64,000 nt of DNA from Cellvibrionaceae bacterium (GTDB lineage: Bacteria > Pseudomonadota > Gammaproteobacteria > Pseudomonadales > Cellvibrionaceae). The position numbers were made by a program, and so were the translations under genes. Under the pieces are notes generated by a model. It saw only the letters and a list, made by a program, of their open reading frames with translations. It was not told where the DNA came from and did no database searches. Positions 1 to 8,827 of this stretch are shown here, one piece after another. Location: contig JAGKWQ010000005.1 in the NCBI GenBank assembly GCA_021151825.1, positions 372,001 through 436,000 on the forward strand, written 5' to 3'. Numbering within the stretch: position 1 is the stretch's first letter; each line of letters opens with the position of its first letter.

Positions 1-138
1 AGTCAAAATAACAACTGGCATACAAGTCAGGTGCAACAGAGAATAAACCCGCCAGCGCATACGAGCACACTTAAATTTGTGGATATATGTTAAATATTGT
101 TAAACATTGATGTTAATAAAATGCAAAGGCATGCATTG

Positions 139-570
139 TTATTGGTAAACAACATCTTTATAGGCAGGGGCCAATAACGCCAGTAGACGGTTTTGAGTCC
201 CCACTGGAATTTTGCGTTTTTCCATCGCTAAAATTAAATTATCCACAATCGCATTGAATTCAGTGTTGGTGTAATTATGGCCGGCATGAACCTGCTTCAT
301 ATTTTCATTTTCATATTTACAGGGACCGCCAGAAAGCTGGCAAATATAATCACTTAACCCTTTTTTGAAGTGTTGCATATTGACACCCTTGTAGCGCGGG
401 TTTACCCGTTCATCTTTGGCGATAATAAAAATCAGGTCGCGTACGATGTTATCAATCCCTTCATACTGGCCCAGTTCATCATACAGCGACTGTTTTGGTG
501 AGCTGGCGCACGATGGCAATAGCAAAGCCGCTACCATCACTCCGATTATTTTTATTAACTGAATACGCAT
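139..570 (-). CDS. Truncated (group 1) haemoglobin-like lipoprotein
   Basis: The 143-residue product starts with a lipoprotein signal: a hydrophobic stretch ends in a lipobox LPSC with Cys21, so it is probably anchored to a membrane facing the periplasm. The remainder resembles truncated globins of group 1, with the N-terminal SLYDELGQYEGI helix, a QHF segment near the distal pocket and a QVHAGHNYT segment that would supply the proximal haem histidine. Such proteins bind O2, NO or other small ligands. The start codon lies two bases after the stop of the upstream DUF3034 gene, so the two are probably one operon. Ligand and function are unknown. The export signal is unusual, because most truncated globins are cytoplasmic. 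Confidence 0.8.
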   Translation of the reverse strand: MRIQLIKIIGVMVAALLLPSCASSPKQSLYDELGQYEGIDNIVRDLIFIIAKDERVNPRYKGVNMQHFKKGLSDYICQLSGGPCKYENENMKQVHAGHNYTNTEFNAIVDNLILAMEKRKIPVGTQNRLLALLAPAYKDVVYQ

Positions 571-572
571 AA

Positions 573-1466
573 TTAAAAACTCCCCTGTAACGATAAATAC
601 CAGCCAGTTTGATCTTTAAACGTTGCCACCTCGCCCAGATCTACCCAAGCAGCTACGACCGCAATTCGTTTGGTGGGAAACCAGCCCACAAATGCGGTTT
701 GCCAATCATCTTCTTTTATAAATGAAAGGTTATCGGGTTTTTGGCGATACTCGGTTCCCACCAGCCAATGTTTATTTAATAGCACGCCGGCAGAAATTTC
801 CGGCATTACTTCCTTATCGTCATTTTTATCCCCACCAAAACCAACCAGCCCGGTTTGATTGGCATTGCTATAACGCAGATTGGCGTTAAGTAATAAATTG
901 CGATCAAAAAATCCACCCAGAATTAATTTGGTTGCCGTTAAATTGATATCTGTGCCTGAATCTTTTTTTGCACCTACTGCACCCGGCACAAAAAAATCCA
1001 GATTTTTTTTGTGTTGGACACCAATACTGATTTGCGGTATTGCGGTGTAAATTAAATCCCCCGTAACACGCACTTTGGCGCTAACAATACGCTGGCTAAT
1101 TGAATCCGTGGGTAACGCCAAAGCCGCCGTTAGCGAATCATGAGTGAGCTTTTGTTGGGCGATGGATAATTCAAGCCGATTGCGCCAACTCCAGCTACCG
1201 CCAAAAACGTCGAGCTGATAATCGCTGGTCTCCACATAACTGCCAAATGCCGTTGCGCTCCATTCTTCTTGTGCACCATAACCGGAGATTACCGCCATCG
1301 GCACAATGCCACCACCGGCAACGCCTTCAATGGTTGTTGCACCACCCGTTACTAATAAACGGCTGCGCGCAATAATGTCGCTGCTTGCCAAATCAGAATC
1401 AGTAACTGCCAAACATACCGATGAAGGCAATAAGCAAAATACGGCGATTAATTTGATAATTTTCAT
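573..1466 (-). CDS. DUF3034 family exported beta-rich protein
   Basis: A protein of 297 residues, using the ATG at 1466 that begins a clear Sec signal peptide (MKIIKLIAVFC then SVCLA) and has an AAGGA ribosome site upstream. An in-frame start 42 bases further upstream is less likely because it would bury the signal. The mature part alternates Gly/Ala-rich and aromatic strands (for example VTGGATTIEGVAGGGIVPM and a final YLSLQGSF), which suggests an outer-membrane or periplasmic beta protein. It resembles the DUF3034 family, which has no assigned function. It sits directly upstream of the globin lipoprotein gene and downstream of the GGDEF/EAL gene. Confidence 0.75.
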   Translation of the reverse strand: MKIIKLIAVFCLLPSSVCLAVTDSDLASSDIIARSRLLVTGGATTIEGVAGGGIVPMAVISGYGAQEEWSATAFGSYVETSDYQLDVFGGSWSWRNRLELSIAQQKLTHDSLTAALALPTDSISQRIVSAKVRVTGDLIYTAIPQISIGVQHKKNLDFFVPGAVGAKKDSGTDINLTATKLILGGFFDRNLLLNANLRYSNANQTGLVGFGGDKNDDKEVMPEISAGVLLNKHWLVGTEYRQKPDNLSFIKEDDWQTAFVGWFPTKRIAVVAAWVDLGEVATFKDQTGWYLSLQGSF

Positions 1467-1533
1467 AGCACCATTTTCCTTTCGATACCCGATCTGTAAT
1501 ATATTCAAGCCGATAAATCGTTACTGAATATAT

Positions 1534-3864
1534 TTATTGCAGCTCTTTCAAATAGTCGTGTACCCAACGGGTAAAATCTGCCGCTGGTAATGGTTTGCTG
1601 TACAAATAACCTTGCGCAGTATCGCAACCATATTGTTTTAATACCGCTTTAATTGCTTCGGATTCCACACCCTCTGCCGTAACACTAAGGCCCATCGTAT
1701 GACCCAGTTCAATCGTGGAGCGAACAATTAATTGATCATCCGCGCTGGTGTCCAGATTTAAAATAAAAGACTTATCAATTTTTAATTCAGAAACCGGTAA
1801 TTTTTTTAATTGCGATAAAGATGAGTAGCCAGTACCAAAATCATCGATTGATAAAGTGACGCCAAGGCTGCGCAAGCGCTGTAAATTATGCAGGCATTTA
1901 TCAGCTTCACGCATAATGGCGCTTTCTGTGATTTCAAGATAAAGATTTTCTGCCGGCACACGATTGGCTTGCAGCAATTCCGCTACGTAAGCAGGTAACT
2001 CATCTACCAACAAATCCAGTGCAGATAAATTTACAGAGCAGGTTATTTTTATTTTTTCATCGAGCAACTGGCGCAGCTGGGCAATTGCCGTTTTTAACAC
2101 CCACCGCGTTAACAAGGTTATTTGCCCTGAGCTTTCGATCACACCGATAAATTCATCCGGCGCGACAAAACCCAATTCCGGATGGCGCCACCGCACCAGG
2201 GCTTCTGCACCCAGGGTATCAGGTTGCTCCAGGTTTATTTTGGGTTGGTAATAGAGGCTGATATAACCGGCGTGCAATGAAGATTCAAATTCACGGAATA
2301 AATGCAGGCGCCGCAAGTGTTGTTCATCCCAACCGGCTTGATACCAACAGCTGTGTCGCTCACTAATGCGCCCTTCATTTAATGCCAGACTGGCGCGACG
2401 CAGCAATGATTCAGCAGAGTCAGCATCGGATGGATAAGCGGCGATACCAATGTTGACATCAACTGATATCTGGATACCACTTATTACCAACGGTGTTTTA
2501 AACGCACTGTGAATTAATTCAATGGTTTCACTGATAGCGTCAGCTTCTGCGGCCATCATAATCGCAAGGAATTCATCACTGCCCAAACGCAATACGTCAC
2601 CGTGGGTAATGATGCGCGCTATTTTTTGCCCGACATCGCGCAATACGGCGTCGCCAATTTCCTGGCTAAGTTCATCGTTTACCTGGGTGAAATTTTTAAT
2701 ATCGATAACAAGTAAATACACGCCCTGCTTCAATGCCGAGGAACGAGAAATTGCACTCTGCAATTCAGGGAAAATTCTGAGGCGATTTGGCAAACCTGTC
2801 AGTGGATCGTGCTCTGATTGATAGAGTACTTGTTGTTCGCGTTCACCAATGGCTTTTTGCATACTGATAAATGCCTTGGCCAAATCTCCCAGCTCATCAT
2901 TGGAGTTCACGGCAATAGGCGTTGCATAAAAACCGCCAGCGATACGCCGTGCAATGTCGGCTAGCAAAGTCACTGGTTTGGTAACGCTGCGCGCTAGCAC
3001 CCACGCGGCCAATGCAGCCACTAACGAGAACGTAAGCGCGAGGAAAAATAATTGCACATTCAAACGTGAATAGGGCGCTAACACCTCACTTAATGGGACT
3101 TGTAACACTGCACGTACATTTTCATTTTGCCGTGCAGCAGGCACCGCTAGAGACATGAGATCATCGTAAATAAATACTTCACCCACGGCCGGATGTTGTG
3201 GCAACTGCTGTAACAAATCATGCACGTATTCAGTATTCAATGTACCATTCAGATAACGCATCTCTGTGCCATCGCGATGGATAAACGATACCTCCAAACC
3301 GGTTAATTTTTTTAGGTCCAAACTAAACTCTTTTTTGATTTCAAACCCCATTCCCGCAAGACCGATAACTACCGGTGCTTTCACGGCATAAATCACAAAC
3401 TGGTAGGCACGCCCGTCCACGCGGATAATATCGTACGCTTGCCCTTTAGCCTTGGCGCGCGCGGTTAATTCCGAGAATTCTTCATCGACTTGCAAGGCAA
3501 AATTCTCGTCGCTGGCAATGAGTTTTCCATCGTCGGTAATCAGTACACCGATATCGGCAGAGATTCGTGCCGAGTGATTATTCAATGCTGAAATAATGGT
3601 TTTTTCATCTTGCGTTGTTACCGCATCTTTGAAACCAAAATCTTCAGTAAGGATTTTTACCGAAAGCGCCAACTGCTCCACGTTTTTTTGCATGATGCGA
3701 CTAAATAATTCACCACCAGCCACCAATTCTGCACGCGCGTTTTGAGTAACCGCTTTTTTAATAACCACACGAGTTGCCACATAAGAAATGGCTTCCAGTG
3801 TCACCACTAGCCCCAACAAAAACGCCAGCAGTTTTATGAGATAACTGATTCGTGGCATAGTCAT
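1534..3864 (-). CDS. Membrane GGDEF-EAL cyclic-di-GMP signalling protein with periplasmic sensor and HAMP
   Basis: A 776-residue inner-membrane sensor. A TM helix (about residues 7-30) is followed by a periplasmic Cache-like domain (about 35-265), a second TM helix (about 270-293), HAMP (about 293-345), GGDEF (about 353-505) and EAL (about 525-770). The GGDEF signature reads GSDEF near residue 428, with the second glycine replaced by serine, so cyclase activity is doubtful. The EAL domain keeps EALVRW near residue 555 and a DDFGTGYSSLS loop, which fits an active phosphodiesterase. The gene follows the cupredoxin-like gene after 22 bases in a minus-strand cluster. A plausible reading is that the sensor responds to the cupredoxin or a redox cue and lowers cyclic-di-GMP; this is inference. 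Confidence 0.88.
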   Translation of the reverse strand: MTMPRISYLIKLLAFLLGLVVTLEAISYVATRVVIKKAVTQNARAELVAGGELFSRIMQKNVEQLALSVKILTEDFGFKDAVTTQDEKTIISALNNHSARISADIGVLITDDGKLIASDENFALQVDEEFSELTARAKAKGQAYDIIRVDGRAYQFVIYAVKAPVVIGLAGMGFEIKKEFSLDLKKLTGLEVSFIHRDGTEMRYLNGTLNTEYVHDLLQQLPQHPAVGEVFIYDDLMSLAVPAARQNENVRAVLQVPLSEVLAPYSRLNVQLFFLALTFSLVAALAAWVLARSVTKPVTLLADIARRIAGGFYATPIAVNSNDELGDLAKAFISMQKAIGEREQQVLYQSEHDPLTGLPNRLRIFPELQSAISRSSALKQGVYLLVIDIKNFTQVNDELSQEIGDAVLRDVGQKIARIITHGDVLRLGSDEFLAIMMAAEADAISETIELIHSAFKTPLVISGIQISVDVNIGIAAYPSDADSAESLLRRASLALNEGRISERHSCWYQAGWDEQHLRRLHLFREFESSLHAGYISLYYQPKINLEQPDTLGAEALVRWRHPELGFVAPDEFIGVIESSGQITLLTRWVLKTAIAQLRQLLDEKIKITCSVNLSALDLLVDELPAYVAELLQANRVPAENLYLEITESAIMREADKCLHNLQRLRSLGVTLSIDDFGTGYSSLSQLKKLPVSELKIDKSFILNLDTSADDQLIVRSTIELGHTMGLSVTAEGVESEAIKAVLKQYGCDTAQGYLYSKPLPAADFTRWVHDYLKELQ

Positions 3865-3886
3865 AAAGTTATGAATTCAGTGTCGA

Positions 3887-4558
3887 TTATTGAAAGAGAC
3901 CGGAAAATTCGTCGCTGGCTTTTTCACCGGCTTCGTTCGTCAGGTTGTCTAATTTGATTTGTTGCTGAAGCGGGGCTTTTTCGTTAAGAGTGACTGATAG
4001 TTCAGGACCAGTTGCTGTTAAGCGCGGATGAAAAATATGTAACTGATATTTACCTGCTGGAGCCTGGATACGCACATTGCCTTGCACATCACCCACAGCA
4101 TGGAATTCAGTATCTACAACATATATGTAAGCAACCATGGAATCATGGATATTACAGCCCAATACAACAGTGCCGGGTTTATCAAACAGTACTGGCTCGG
4201 CAGTCATGCCATGATAAAGGCGCAATTCAAATTTTTTGGCGGGAGAAAATGAATAAACATGATGGCGAATATCATCGCTGTTGGGGAAGCGCACTAGCGT
4301 ATTGGTGCGTATCGCCATAACACCTGGTACAAACATTTTATTGTGTTGATCGATTACCGCGCTCAGCGGTTGGCTAAAAACCGGCTTTTGTTCCGGCACC
4401 AGGGCAGCAACCACATCTTTTAACGGTTGTCCCTGAGCATCATTTACTTTAAGTTGTAATTCAGCAGCTTGTGTCATTCCACAACAACAGACCAATGCCA
4501 TTAACGCGCTGATTTTTTTGCAAAGCCTGAGCGGTGCAGTTGAAATGCAGAATTTCAT
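3887..4558 (-). CDS. Exported cupredoxin-like (methylamine-utilisation-type) protein
   Basis: A 223-residue exported protein. The ATG at 4558 has AAGGA upstream and is preferred to the GTG six bases earlier. After a signal peptide ending near TQAAE comes a plastocyanin-like fold with candidate type 1 copper ligands: His pair in IRHHVYSF, and Cys, His and Met in LGCNIHDSM. Database entries of this type are often named methylamine utilization protein, but no methylamine genes are nearby. It lies 15 bases downstream of the diguanylate cyclase gene and just before the GGDEF-EAL gene. Possible roles are electron carrier or copper/redox sensor partner for the membrane signalling protein; neither is shown by the sequence. 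Confidence 0.75.
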   Translation of the reverse strand: MKFCISTAPLRLCKKISALMALVCCCGMTQAAELQLKVNDAQGQPLKDVVAALVPEQKPVFSQPLSAVIDQHNKMFVPGVMAIRTNTLVRFPNSDDIRHHVYSFSPAKKFELRLYHGMTAEPVLFDKPGTVVLGCNIHDSMVAYIYVVDTEFHAVGDVQGNVRIQAPAGKYQLHIFHPRLTATGPELSVTLNEKAPLQQQIKLDNLTNEAGEKASDEFSGLFQ

Positions 4559-4573
4559 AATCACATCCTTAAT

Positions 4574-6262
4574 TTACAAACGTTGACAGCGATTGCGTCC
4601 TCCGGATTTTGCGGCATACAAAGCCTGATCTGCACGCTCGAATGCAGTCTCCAGTGAATCGCTGGTTTTAAATTCGGTGACGCCGATTGAAACGGTAATT
4701 GTTAACGGCTGATCTTTGTAATTGAAGGCGGCGTTGGCGATAGCATCGCGTACTTTTTCCAATACGCCGAGTGCCGTCTGGCTATCGGTTTCTGGCATGA
4801 GCGCCACAAATTCTTCGCCGCCATAACGGCAAAAGAAATCGACTTCACGCAATCGTTTAGCGATGGAGCGGCCAATCACTTTTATTACCCGATCGCCCGC
4901 TTGATGTCCGAAGGTATCGTTGATTCGTTTGAAATGGTCGATATCAAATACCGCCACACTTAATGGCCGGCCATAGCGCTGCCAGCGTTGTACTTCGGCG
5001 TGTGCCCGATCATTGTAGGCTTCGCGATTGGGCAATTCGGTGAGCGCATCTTGCAGCGCTTTTTTGCGTTGTACTTCAAGGCTGGTGCGATTTTTTTCTG
5101 CTTCGACTTCCATCGTTTTAATTTTTGCGCCGAGTGTTTCCAACTGCAGCGCTAGATGTTGCTGCGCATGATCCGTGTTTTGATGCTGGTCGAGAGCCTG
5201 ACGAATATTTCCCAGTTGCGATTTCACTTTGTCCTTGAGTTGATTAAGGTCGGTCGCTTTTTCTGCTGAGGATTCCAGCTCACCCATTTCACGCATCATG
5301 TCGTCTTGTAATTTGCGTGAAGCCGCGCGTTCATTTTGTGAATGTTTCACTGCACCGCCGAGTAATGAATAAATATCGGCAAGTTCTTCATTGACGTTTT
5401 TGAGGTAACTGGCAAATGCCTGGCTGGCAGCGAGGTAGGCTTCCATTACCAGAGCGCGCACCGATTCCAGTGCAGGTATTACTGCATCCGGCGCAATGCC
5501 GGCTTCCAATTTATTGCGCAACGCCTGGGCCCGGCTTTGCATAAGTGCATCGTTTTCCAGGCTTTGTAAAATTTCATTGAGGATTCTGACGATTGCATCC
5601 AAATACGCCGGTTTTTGTTCCGACATTGAAGTAGCAACTGCTTTAGGGACTACGTCCGCACTAACGCCTGCGGGCAACGGCAAGGTATCGATATAATCGT
5701 CCACACCGGACTCTGCCGCTTCTGGTTCATCTGCTTTGGTAGGTTTAGCACCAAGAATTTTCCCTAACAAACCCACTTTGGGTTGCTCGACCTCTTTTAA
5801 CGCCTGCTGCTGGATACTCGCCAGCTGCTGTAACAAGGCCGGGTACAAACGAATTTTTTTGCTGCGTTGAGGCAGGTTTGCGAGAAAGTCACCTATCTCT
5901 TTGGTAACGCCTTTAGACAGCTTGAACGCATCCAATGCTTTGATGGTCTCGCCCAGTGCGGCAGTGATATCTTTTGCGCCCTGCTCGCGGTGAGATTCAA
6001 AGGCCAGCGCGGCCTTCTCCAATTGCTCCAGGATTTTGTTCATTTCCATGGCGCTGGTCTCGCTGCGCAATTTTTCACGCAGCTGACTCATGATGTTATC
6101 CAGGGTTTCATCCTGTCCATCGGCGGCGATACTGACTCGCACTAGCGCACTGCGCAGCAACTCTTGCTGGCGGGTAAATTTCTGCTCTAATTGCTCCTGC
6201 TCATCCAGGGCATTGAGATACTTATCCCGCCAATTATTTTTATCGCCACTCATAAATTGCAC
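4574..6262 (-). CDS. Diguanylate cyclase with long coiled-coil N-terminus
   Basis: A 562-residue soluble protein. Residues 1-400 are charged, helical and coiled-coil-like, with no membrane segment. A C-terminal GGDEF domain (about 400-560) has an intact GGEEF signature near residue 479 and an RxxD inhibitory site (REVD) exactly five residues before it, so it should be an active, product-inhibited diguanylate cyclase making cyclic-di-GMP. The domain opens with DALTELPNREAY. The predicted GTG start at 6262 has AGGG upstream; an ATG at 6253 is possible. It is the first gene of the minus-strand cluster that continues with the cupredoxin-like, GGDEF-EAL, DUF3034 and globin genes. Confidence 0.9.
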   Translation of the reverse strand: MQFMSGDKNNWRDKYLNALDEQEQLEQKFTRQQELLRSALVRVSIAADGQDETLDNIMSQLREKLRSETSAMEMNKILEQLEKAALAFESHREQGAKDITAALGETIKALDAFKLSKGVTKEIGDFLANLPQRSKKIRLYPALLQQLASIQQQALKEVEQPKVGLLGKILGAKPTKADEPEAAESGVDDYIDTLPLPAGVSADVVPKAVATSMSEQKPAYLDAIVRILNEILQSLENDALMQSRAQALRNKLEAGIAPDAVIPALESVRALVMEAYLAASQAFASYLKNVNEELADIYSLLGGAVKHSQNERAASRKLQDDMMREMGELESSAEKATDLNQLKDKVKSQLGNIRQALDQHQNTDHAQQHLALQLETLGAKIKTMEVEAEKNRTSLEVQRKKALQDALTELPNREAYNDRAHAEVQRWQRYGRPLSVAVFDIDHFKRINDTFGHQAGDRVIKVIGRSIAKRLREVDFFCRYGGEEFVALMPETDSQTALGVLEKVRDAIANAAFNYKDQPLTITVSIGVTEFKTSDSLETAFERADQALYAAKSGGRNRCQRL

Positions 6263-6372
6263 ATTGCCCTGTCAGCTGATGGTGTAAAGGTAAAAAACAG
6301 TATAGCTAGGGAACGTGAGGGCACAGGCTGGCGGCGCTAAAAACCCGCGAAAAGTTAGTCGCCGGAAAAAAC

Positions 6373-6402
6373 AAAGCCCGCACCTTGGCAGGTGCGGGCT
6401 TT
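6373..6402 (-). terminator. Rho-independent terminator of dsbA
   Basis: A perfect 12-base-pair stem (AAAGCCCGCACC / GGTGCGGGCTTT) with a six-base loop. On the minus strand it is followed by a T-rich run, just after the dsbA stop. Confidence 0.9.
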
Positions 6403-6425
6403 AATGAAAGCGAATAGTGTAAGGT

Positions 6426-7058
6426 TTATTTCTTGGCAGCACGCTCTTTTGCGATCAGGAAGTCAGCCACTTTCAACATTTCTTCATGGCCGCCTGTCAA
6501 GCGTGAGCTAATACGGTATTTGCCATTAACCACCAATTCCGGGGTACCGGTAATTTTGTAGCTGCGAGTACGGGCTTCCGCTTGTTTGATCTGGCTGGTT
6601 ACACCAAAAGAGTTATAGGTGCTGATGGCGGTTGCTTTATCAACGCCGTAAGCCACGAAGAAATCAGCCCATTGCTCGGCAGAGTTGAAGCTTTTGTGCT
6701 CCAGATGCAGGGCATTAAAAATCGCCATGTGTGCTTTATCTTTAACTTTCAAAGTGACTGCAGTGTAGAAACCGCGAATCAACGGCTCCATGCTTGGGTT
6801 CCACATCGCGTGGGTTTGCACTACATACACATCACCCGCTTGTTTCTTTTCCCAGGCTTGCAGCAATGGCTCAAAGTGAAAGCAGTGTGGGCAGGAATAG
6901 GCAAATACTTCCGCTACTTCAATCTTGCTTGGGTCAGCCGTGCGTACTGGCTGCTCCAGCAATACATAGTGCTGGCCCTCCAGATATTCACTTGACTTAT
7001 CCTGGGCACACGCGCTCAGGGAAAAAACCAGGCCCAACAGGGCAACCAAAATACGCAT
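6426..7058 (-). CDS. dsbA: Thiol:disulfide interchange protein DsbA
   Basis: A 210-residue oxidoreductase with a thioredoxin fold and a CPHC active site (YSCPHCFHF, about residues 54-60), plus the cis-Pro segment TGTPELVVNG. It would introduce disulfides into exported proteins and be reoxidised by DsbB, which is not in the window. A GGAG ribosome site precedes the ATG. The signal ends in FSLSACAQD, which matches a lipobox (L-S-A-C, Cys17), so this DsbA may be lipid-anchored instead of freely periplasmic; an ordinary signal-peptidase I site nearby is an alternative. Its neighbour is cytochrome c4, the order seen in Pseudomonas. Confidence 0.93.
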   Translation of the reverse strand: MRILVALLGLVFSLSACAQDKSSEYLEGQHYVLLEQPVRTADPSKIEVAEVFAYSCPHCFHFEPLLQAWEKKQAGDVYVVQTHAMWNPSMEPLIRGFYTAVTLKVKDKAHMAIFNALHLEHKSFNSAEQWADFFVAYGVDKATAISTYNSFGVTSQIKQAEARTRSYKITGTPELVVNGKYRISSRLTGGHEEMLKVADFLIAKERAAKK

Positions 7059-7208
7059 AAAACGCTCCTCAATCTTTTATTGTGTTCGCCGGGATAAATT
7101 AAAGGGGGGAAATTTGCCTGACCTGATTAGTCCTGTAAGTCCTCATCAAGTTCCCCGATAGGGGCCGGATTCTCCAGCGCCTGACGCAATCTGTAAAGAG
7201 CAGACATA

Positions 7209-7234
7209 AAAAAGGCGACTAATGTCGCCTTTTT
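7209..7234 (-). terminator. Rho-independent terminator of the cytochrome c4 gene
   Basis: An A/T-flanked stem (AAGGCGAC / GTCGCCTT, extended by A-T pairs) with a TAAT loop. On the minus strand it ends in a run of T just past the cytochrome stop at 7259. Confidence 0.85.
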
Positions 7235-7258
7235 TATCGCCCTGCAAGCATATTTTGT

Positions 7259-7942
7259 TTAGTTTAAGCCAGCGATGTAGTTAGCCAATGCCGCAATTTC
7301 TGCATCATTCAATTTATCGGCCACTGAACGCATGATCGATTGATCACCATCGTTCTTACGATCGCCCGCACGGAAAGCACGCAGTTGCTTTTCAACATAT
7401 TCAGGATGTTGACCACTCAAGCGCGGGAAACCGGCAGGAATGTTGCCTTTACCATCCGGAGCGTGACAGCCAGTACAGGCCGGAACGCCAGTGGCAGGAT
7501 TGCCAGCGCGATAAATACGCTCGCCCAGCTCCAGGGCATCAACCTTAATACCTGAGTTAACTTGTACTTCAATTTTTTTGGAACCGGACAACTGGGTAGT
7601 CTGGGCAGAGAAATGCGCTGCCAGATCTTCCAGATCCTGTTTGGTCATTTTGGCCAACAAGCCGGTCATTTCCATAACAACACGACCAGTATTTGCTTTC
7701 TTGGCAGCATCGGTTTCCAGATCCCACGCCTGGATATCTGTCATTTGTTTCAACAGGTAACGCTCGCCCAAACCGGCCAATTTTGGAAAGGTGCCAACCA
7801 GGCTATTGCCGTCAGCACCATGGCATGCACCACAAACTGCCGCTTTGGTAGCACCTGCCGCCGCATCTCCCGCCGCCAGAGCGCCCTGGGTTATAGCGAC
7901 CAAACCCAGCGATAAAAGTGCATTTCGTACGATATGTTTCAT
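7259..7942 (-). CDS. Dihaem cytochrome c4
   Basis: A 227-residue exported protein with a signal peptide ending at ALAAG and two c-type haem sites: CGACH at residues 37-41 and CTGCH near 155-159. The two halves are internal homologues, as in cytochrome c4, a periplasmic electron carrier feeding terminal oxidases. Methionine axial ligands are likely in the MTGLLAKM and SIMRSVADKL segments. It has its own terminator, and dsbA lies downstream. The divergent engB gene shares the 214-base upstream region. Confidence 0.92.
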   Translation of the reverse strand: MKHIVRNALLSLGLVAITQGALAAGDAAAGATKAAVCGACHGADGNSLVGTFPKLAGLGERYLLKQMTDIQAWDLETDAAKKANTGRVVMEMTGLLAKMTKQDLEDLAAHFSAQTTQLSGSKKIEVQVNSGIKVDALELGERIYRAGNPATGVPACTGCHAPDGKGNIPAGFPRLSGQHPEYVEKQLRAFRAGDRKNDGDQSIMRSVADKLNDAEIAALANYIAGLN

Positions 7943-8156
7943 TGGCTAACCCGAATTGATCGATGAATCTGATTGTTATGGGTGTGACTTCAAGAGCTAC
8001 ACCGGGTGACAAGTTCGCTTAATGATGGACCAACAAGCTACAATTGCACCCCTATTTCGCATGAATTCTGCCTTTTGGCGCGCACCGCGACCTACAAAAG
8101 CGGCGGCATTATATTACCAACGCGCTAATAACACACTATTTTGAAGGGTTATTATC

Positions 8157-8798
8157 TTGACCGAGATCGTATTTACCAAGGCTTATTTTTCTAAAAGCGC
8201 CCCCAGTATTCGCGAATGCCCGCCGGAAGTGGGTTGCGAAGTGGCCTTTGCGGGGCGCTCAAATGCAGGCAAGTCAAGCGCCATCAATGCATTAACCAAC
8301 CAAAAGCTGGCGCGCACCAGTAAAACGCCGGGCCGGACCCAGCTGATCAATTTTTTCAACCTGGGCGAAAACCAGCGTCTGGTCGACCTACCCGGTTACG
8401 GTTACGCCAAGGTATCACGCGAGCAAAAAGAAAAGTGGCAACGCGACCTATCCGAATACCTGCAAAAACGCCAAACCCTGAAAGGACTGGTGTTATTGAT
8501 GGATATCCGCCATCCGCTGCAAGAATTTGACACTACTATGCTTAATTGGGCCAAGCGCGGCCATATGCCTGTGCATGTCCTCCTGACCAAGGCCGATAAA
8601 CTCAGCCGCAGCCAAGCAATGAAAAGCCTTTTTGAGGTTCAGAAAGAATTGAAAAAGCTGGGTCTGGATAGTGCGAGTGTGCAATGTTTCTCAGCGTTGA
8701 AATATGCCGGAATTGACGATCTTAAAGCCAAGCTTCAGTTGTGGTTGGCACCCGAAACTAATAATGGAAGCAGTGAAGTAGCTCCCGATCAAGAATAA
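8157..8798 (+). CDS. engB: Ribosome biogenesis GTPase EngB (YihA/YsxC)
   Basis: A 213-residue TRAFAC-class GTPase. Visible motifs are the P-loop GRSNAGKSS (about 31-39), G3 DLPGYG (about 80-85), G4 LTKADK (about 143-148) and G5 SALKYAG. EngB assists 50S subunit assembly and is usually essential. The start is a TTG at 8157 with GAAGGG upstream; no in-frame ATG precedes the conserved N-terminus. It converges on the candidate small-RNA genes and polA, the arrangement known in gammaproteobacteria where Spot 42 or ErsA lies between polA and yihA. Confidence 0.95.
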   Translation: MTEIVFTKAYFSKSAPSIRECPPEVGCEVAFAGRSNAGKSSAINALTNQKLARTSKTPGRTQLINFFNLGENQRLVDLPGYGYAKVSREQKEKWQRDLSEYLQKRQTLKGLVLLMDIRHPLQEFDTTMLNWAKRGHMPVHVLLTKADKLSRSQAMKSLFEVQKELKKLGLDSASVQCFSALKYAGIDDLKAKLQLWLAPETNNGSSEVAPDQE

Positions 8799-8827
8799 TT
8801 AGCTACAGAAAACAGCGAGTTGCCAAT

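Noticed and set aside
1..138. Possible gene or terminator at the left edge
   Set aside because: AT-rich with short TGTTAAA repeats only; no frame, and no convincing hairpin with a T run.
4012..4320. A plus-strand frame opposite the cupredoxin-like gene
   Set aside because: No ribosome site, odd composition, and the opposite strand has a signal peptide and copper-site motifs.
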